Source: Arcobacter iocasae (GTDB lineage: Bacteria > Campylobacterota > Campylobacteria > Campylobacterales > Arcobacteraceae). From it: DNA of 64,000 nt. Positions within the stretch are counted from its first letter, which is position 1; each line of letters opens with the position of its first letter. Location of the stretch: positions 558,001 to 622,000 of the forward strand of contig NZ_CP090177.1 of the NCBI RefSeq assembly GCF_042214795.1, given 5' to 3'. This document shows positions 62,601 through 64,000 of the stretch, one piece after another. Both the position numbers and the translations under genes were made by a program. The notes below the pieces were generated by a model. It had not been told where the DNA came from, ran no database searches, and saw only the letters and a list, made by a program, of their open reading frames with translations.

Positions 62601-63094
62601 TCAAAGAAGTATGAAGCTCCTGCTATTGAAAAAAGTATTGCAATTATTGATATAGCTTGAAGGGCAGAGTTTCCACTTGATAAGTTTTTTTTGCCATATA
62701 TATCTAAAATCAAACCAAATTTTGCAGGTGAGTATATGGCACTTTGAACAGCTAATAAAACTAAAACAAACATTGCTAAATAGAAGTTTGAAATAGCATA
62801 AGCAAATATCATAAGAATGGATAATGAAAAGGAAGATATAGCTCCATATATCAAAATATTTTTTTTATTGTATTTATCTGAGAGGTATCCACTTAGTGTA
62901 AATAAGAGTACATAAGGAATAAGAATCAAAGCATTTATAATAGATATCCAAATAACTTGTGTACTTCCATCAAATATCTTAAAAGCAATATTTTGTAAAA
63001 AAATTTTATGGGCAATGTCAACTACCACATTACAAAATACCACAAACAAAAAAGCAAATTTTATTACTACTAGATTATTAATTTTACCTATCAT
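59615..63094 (-). CDS. aas: LplT-PlsC-acyl-ACP synthetase fusion (Aas-like)
   Basis: 1159 residues with three parts. 1-425: an MFS permease of LplT type, 12 membrane helices. About 440-640: PlsC acyltransferase with NHVSWID (H-x4-D) and FPEGGITRNG. About 650-1155: an AMP-binding acyl-activating enzyme with SSGSEDLPKGIE and GYGTSET, ending in a GKxxKK-like tail. It imports and re-acylates lysophospholipids (2-acyl-GPE). The three activities are separate in E. coli (LplT and Aas). The ATG overlaps a leader-ORF stop by 2 nt; sigma70 promoter upstream. Confidence 0.9.
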   Translation of the reverse strand: MIGKINNLVVIKFAFLFVVFCNVVVDIAHKIFLQNIAFKIFDGSTQVIWISIINALILIPYVLLFTLSGYLSDKYNKKNILIYGAISSFSLSILMIFAYAISNFYLAMFVLVLLAVQSAIYSPAKFGLILDIYGKKNLSSGNSALQAISIIAILFSIAGASYFFEGFYNSNHLELLSTKEELLYAILPLTYYILPVAFLEMFVSFLVLRRVNTYYKRDKELSLDKSELLKGKLLGKNIKVLSSNSVIFLSVIGLSVFWGISQGMMAVFPSFAKEYLNVTDVFVINAVIGVSGIGIAIGSILYSRISKHYIEVGTIPLSALGMATTIYTATIAQSPFLIGVSFFIFGIFGGMFVVPLNALIQFNAKKKILGTILAGNNWFHSVSMFLMLCMTTIVSFYNLDPLNTIYLILLITIIGTVYTVIKLPQSLILLFLKSVIGLKYKLEVSGIKNIPSSGGVLLLGNHVSWIDWAVVLMSVPREVKFVMHKPIYEKWYLNWILKMFKAIPIGTTGSKNTIKTIANELDKGSVVVLFPEGGITRNGHLGEFKKGFEKILELTTSDVRVVPFYIRGLWETVFSRASKKYKKSYKINSVTVSFGKRVKKEKANVVSVKQDIVNLSTIAWQEHINNLAPLNEVIFDRLKSVSSEMIFADSTGVNLSGNKFLTASILFKNLLNKKIQGKNVGLLLPSTAAGAFINYSCLMLGKTLINLNYTSELSSIKQAILQAEIKTIITSKKFVEKLKNKGIDVKEIFELVDVVYVEELKEKISKVSGLFTLLSIKLLPAFLLKPFYLTKIKKDDIVMILFSSGSEDLPKGIELTSDNILGNSQQIVTIVNATHDDIIVGSLPLFHAFGIVVTTFLPLIEGIKCVAHPDPTDGFGLGKLIDEYKATIMFGTSTFYRLYTKNPKVNKTMFTSIRLAVAGAEKLRDEVRVDFKNKFEKEILEGYGTSETSPVVACNIPDTLAIDGSIQVGSKKGSVGMPIPGTIIKIVDPDTFKELATGEEGMIIISGIQVMKGYLKDEIKTSKVLKIIDGKTFYITGDKGRVDKDGFITIVDRYSRFAKLGGEMISLASIEDKISKLLFEDENSEVDFIVTSIEDEKKGEKIILLISHIDEKEVAKLKDEIIKKFDNKLMIPSSIKIVEDIPRLGSGKKDFKKAKELAF

Positions 63095-63117
63095 CTATTT
63101 TTAATCACAAATTTCAT
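63091..63117 (-). CDS. Eight-codon leader ORF coupled to the acyltransferase fusion
   Basis: ATG at 63117 (on the minus strand) with GGAG 6 nt upstream opens an 8-codon ORF (MKFVIKNR) whose TGA overlaps the ATG of the fusion gene (ATGA). The fusion's own ATG has no SD. The transcript from the promoter at 63148-63176 includes both. It suggests translational coupling of the large protein to a leader. Not shown to be made. Confidence 0.45.
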   Translation of the reverse strand: MKFVIKNR

Positions 63118-63147
63118 TTAACACTCCAATAAATGTACATATTATGA

Positions 63148-63176
63148 AGTATAAATATTTATGAATAATAAGTCAA
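63148..63176 (-). promoter_or_regulatory. Sigma70 promoter for the acyltransferase fusion
   Basis: TTGACT (-35, 63171-63176) and TATACT (-10, 63148-63153) with a 17-nt spacer on the minus strand, 54 nt upstream of the fusion's ATG. The best complete promoter in the window. Expected start of RNA near 63141. It lies in the 113-nt gap after the RarD-type gene; no other element seen there. Confidence 0.7.
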
Positions 63177-63207
63177 GTTAAAATTTTAAGGTGAAACCAA
63201 ATTGTAA

Positions 63208-64000
63208 TTATTTAATTTTAACTTTTTTCTTTGAAAATGAATCTAATGAATAAATAATAAGAGCTAACCAGATTAAACAAAAGGTTACTAATTTATCAAA
63301 ATTAAACTCTTCATGATAGATAAACACAGCAGTAAAAAAAGAAACTGTAGGAGCAATATATTGAAAAAAGCCTAATGTAGCAAGCTTCATTCTTGTAGCT
63401 GCACCATTAAATAATAGTAAAGGAACAACTGTTATTAATCCTGCAAGAACTAACATAAAAGAGACATAGACTCCACTATTTTCACCAAAAGCTATTTCCT
63501 TAGTATTATAAATATAAATTAAATATGCAGCTGCAAAAGGCAATAATAAAAGAACTTCTACAAATAAACCTACAATAGAACCTACATTTATTTTTTTTCT
63601 TATCATTCCATATATTGCAAAAGAGATAGCTAAAGATAATGAAACTATTGGAATATAACCTAATGTTATTAGCTGGTATAATATCGCTAAGATAGCTATA
63701 AAGATTGCTAGGTATTGGTATTTTGTCATTCTTTCATTGAAAAATAAAAAGCCAAATAAGACATTTACAAGTGGATTTATATAATAACCAAGTGAGGCCT
63801 CTAGTATTCTATTATTTGTTATTGCCCAAATAAAAATAAGCCAATTTATTGATACAAAAAGTGTAGATAAAAATAAATTTCTTATTTGCCTAAAATCTTT
63901 TATAATATTTAAAAAAGCACTAAGCTCTTTTTTAAAAAAGAAAAAAGGCAAAAGAGTAATAACTGAAAATAAAACTCTATAAACTAATATCTCAATTGGT
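63208..64000 (-). CDS. rarD: RarD-type EamA permease (5' partial)
   Basis: At least 264 residues are visible; the right edge cuts off the N-terminus (the family is about 295 residues). EamA-type repeats with about nine membrane helices are visible, with INWLIFIWAITNNRILEASLGYYINPLVNVLFGFLFF (RarD signature: W-x(3)-N-x(2)-xxASLGYxINPL). An internal start at 63951 is not needed, since the frame stays open to the edge with RarD-like residues. Function: proposed permease (chloramphenicol sensitivity), substrate not known. Confidence 0.88.
   Translation of the reverse strand, partial: PIEILVYRVLFSVITLLPFFFFKKELSAFLNIIKDFRQIRNLFLSTLFVSINWLIFIWAITNNRILEASLGYYINPLVNVLFGFLFFNERMTKYQYLAIFIAILAILYQLITLGYIPIVSLSLAISFAIYGMIRKKINVGSIVGLFVEVLLLLPFAAAYLIYIYNTKEIAFGENSGVYVSFMLVLAGLITVVPLLLFNGAATRMKLATLGFFQYIAPTVSFFTAVFIYHEEFNFDKLVTFCLIWLALIIYSLDSFSKKKVKIK

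Noticed and set aside
1..64000. tRNA, rRNA, insertion sequences, integrases, toxin-antitoxin or prophage genes
   Set aside because: None recognised; gaps are all below 300 nt, the largest being 4864-5097 (234 nt), 54552-54723 (172 nt) and the ectA-merR gap (180 nt).

Overview
The window is AT-rich, densely coded chromosomal DNA with no rRNA, tRNA, insertion sequence, prophage or CRISPR array that I could recognise. Gene content and order point to Campylobacterota, most likely a marine member of the Arcobacteraceae. The signs are Campylobacter/Helicobacter-type flagellar genes (FlhF/FlhG followed by a small membrane protein, FliY, PflA-like TPR protein, two FlgE paralogues, an FlgZ/HP0958-like zinc-ribbon protein in a glyQ-nif3-flgZ operon). 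A complete ectoine/hydroxyectoine operon and a PomAB-like (probably sodium-driven) stator fit a saline habitat. The genus is an inference; no 16S or marker search was possible.

Layout. 1-2819 (+): 3' part of panB, ruvB and an AI-2E-family permease. 2816-4863 (-): an LRR protein and a J-domain coiled-coil protein. 5098-9006 (-): clpS-clpA followed by a cytochrome c lipoprotein and a ferredoxin:thioredoxin-reductase-like/rhodanese fusion. 9062-9697 (+): bioD. 9711-14187 (-): ectA-ectB-ectC-ectD-ask, with a MerR-type regulator divergent at 14368. 14701-35929 (-): a 22-gene run with almost no gaps that carries most flagellar export, rod, stator and placement genes (flaG-like, fliY, motA, motB, flgJ, flgN-like, flgA-like, flhF, flhG, a small membrane gene, fliE, flgC, fliK, fliR, flhB, pflA-like, fliI, flgL, flhA) and ends in batD, an HlyD-like gene and an MFS gene. 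35993-49439 (-): a TPR protein with a probable AUU start, a coiled-coil membrane protein, flgE, the second flgE, flgD, fliN, fliH, fliG, fliF, flgB, flgF, a cheZ-like gene and cheY. 49592-52102 (+): flgG, a charged coiled-coil gene and a membrane SPOR-like gene. 52099-55473 (-): rimM, khpA, rpsP, ffh and an RluA-type synthase. 55460-58960 (-): waaA, flgZ-like, nif3-like and glyQ. 59052-64000 (-): purE, a three-domain LplT-PlsC-acyl-CoA-synthetase fusion behind a clear sigma70 promoter and a tiny leader ORF, and a RarD-type permease cut by the right edge.

How it works together. About half the window builds and steers one flagellar motor: FliF/G/N/Y form the ring and switch, FlhA/B, FliR/H/I the export gate and ATPase, FlgB/C/F/G, FliE and FlgJ the rod, FlgD/E/FliK/FlgL the hook, MotAB the stator, FlhFG the placement, and CheY/CheZ-like the signal input. 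Not found in this window are fliM, fliA, flgM, rpoN, flgK, flgH/I, fliD and fliP/Q. Flagellar units begin behind TATAAT-type -10 boxes, and I saw no obvious sigma54 element.

Points most worth a second look: a CheZ-like protein carrying five N-terminal and one C-terminal FliM-like CheY-docking motifs, with a sixth-type copy of the motif in a nearby membrane protein; near-identical 156-bp in-frame repeats inside fliK, the hook-length ruler; a probable AUU start codon that restores a signal peptide; the FTR-rhodanese fusion beside a long-stalked cytochrome c lipoprotein; and the leader ORF coupled to the acyltransferase fusion.
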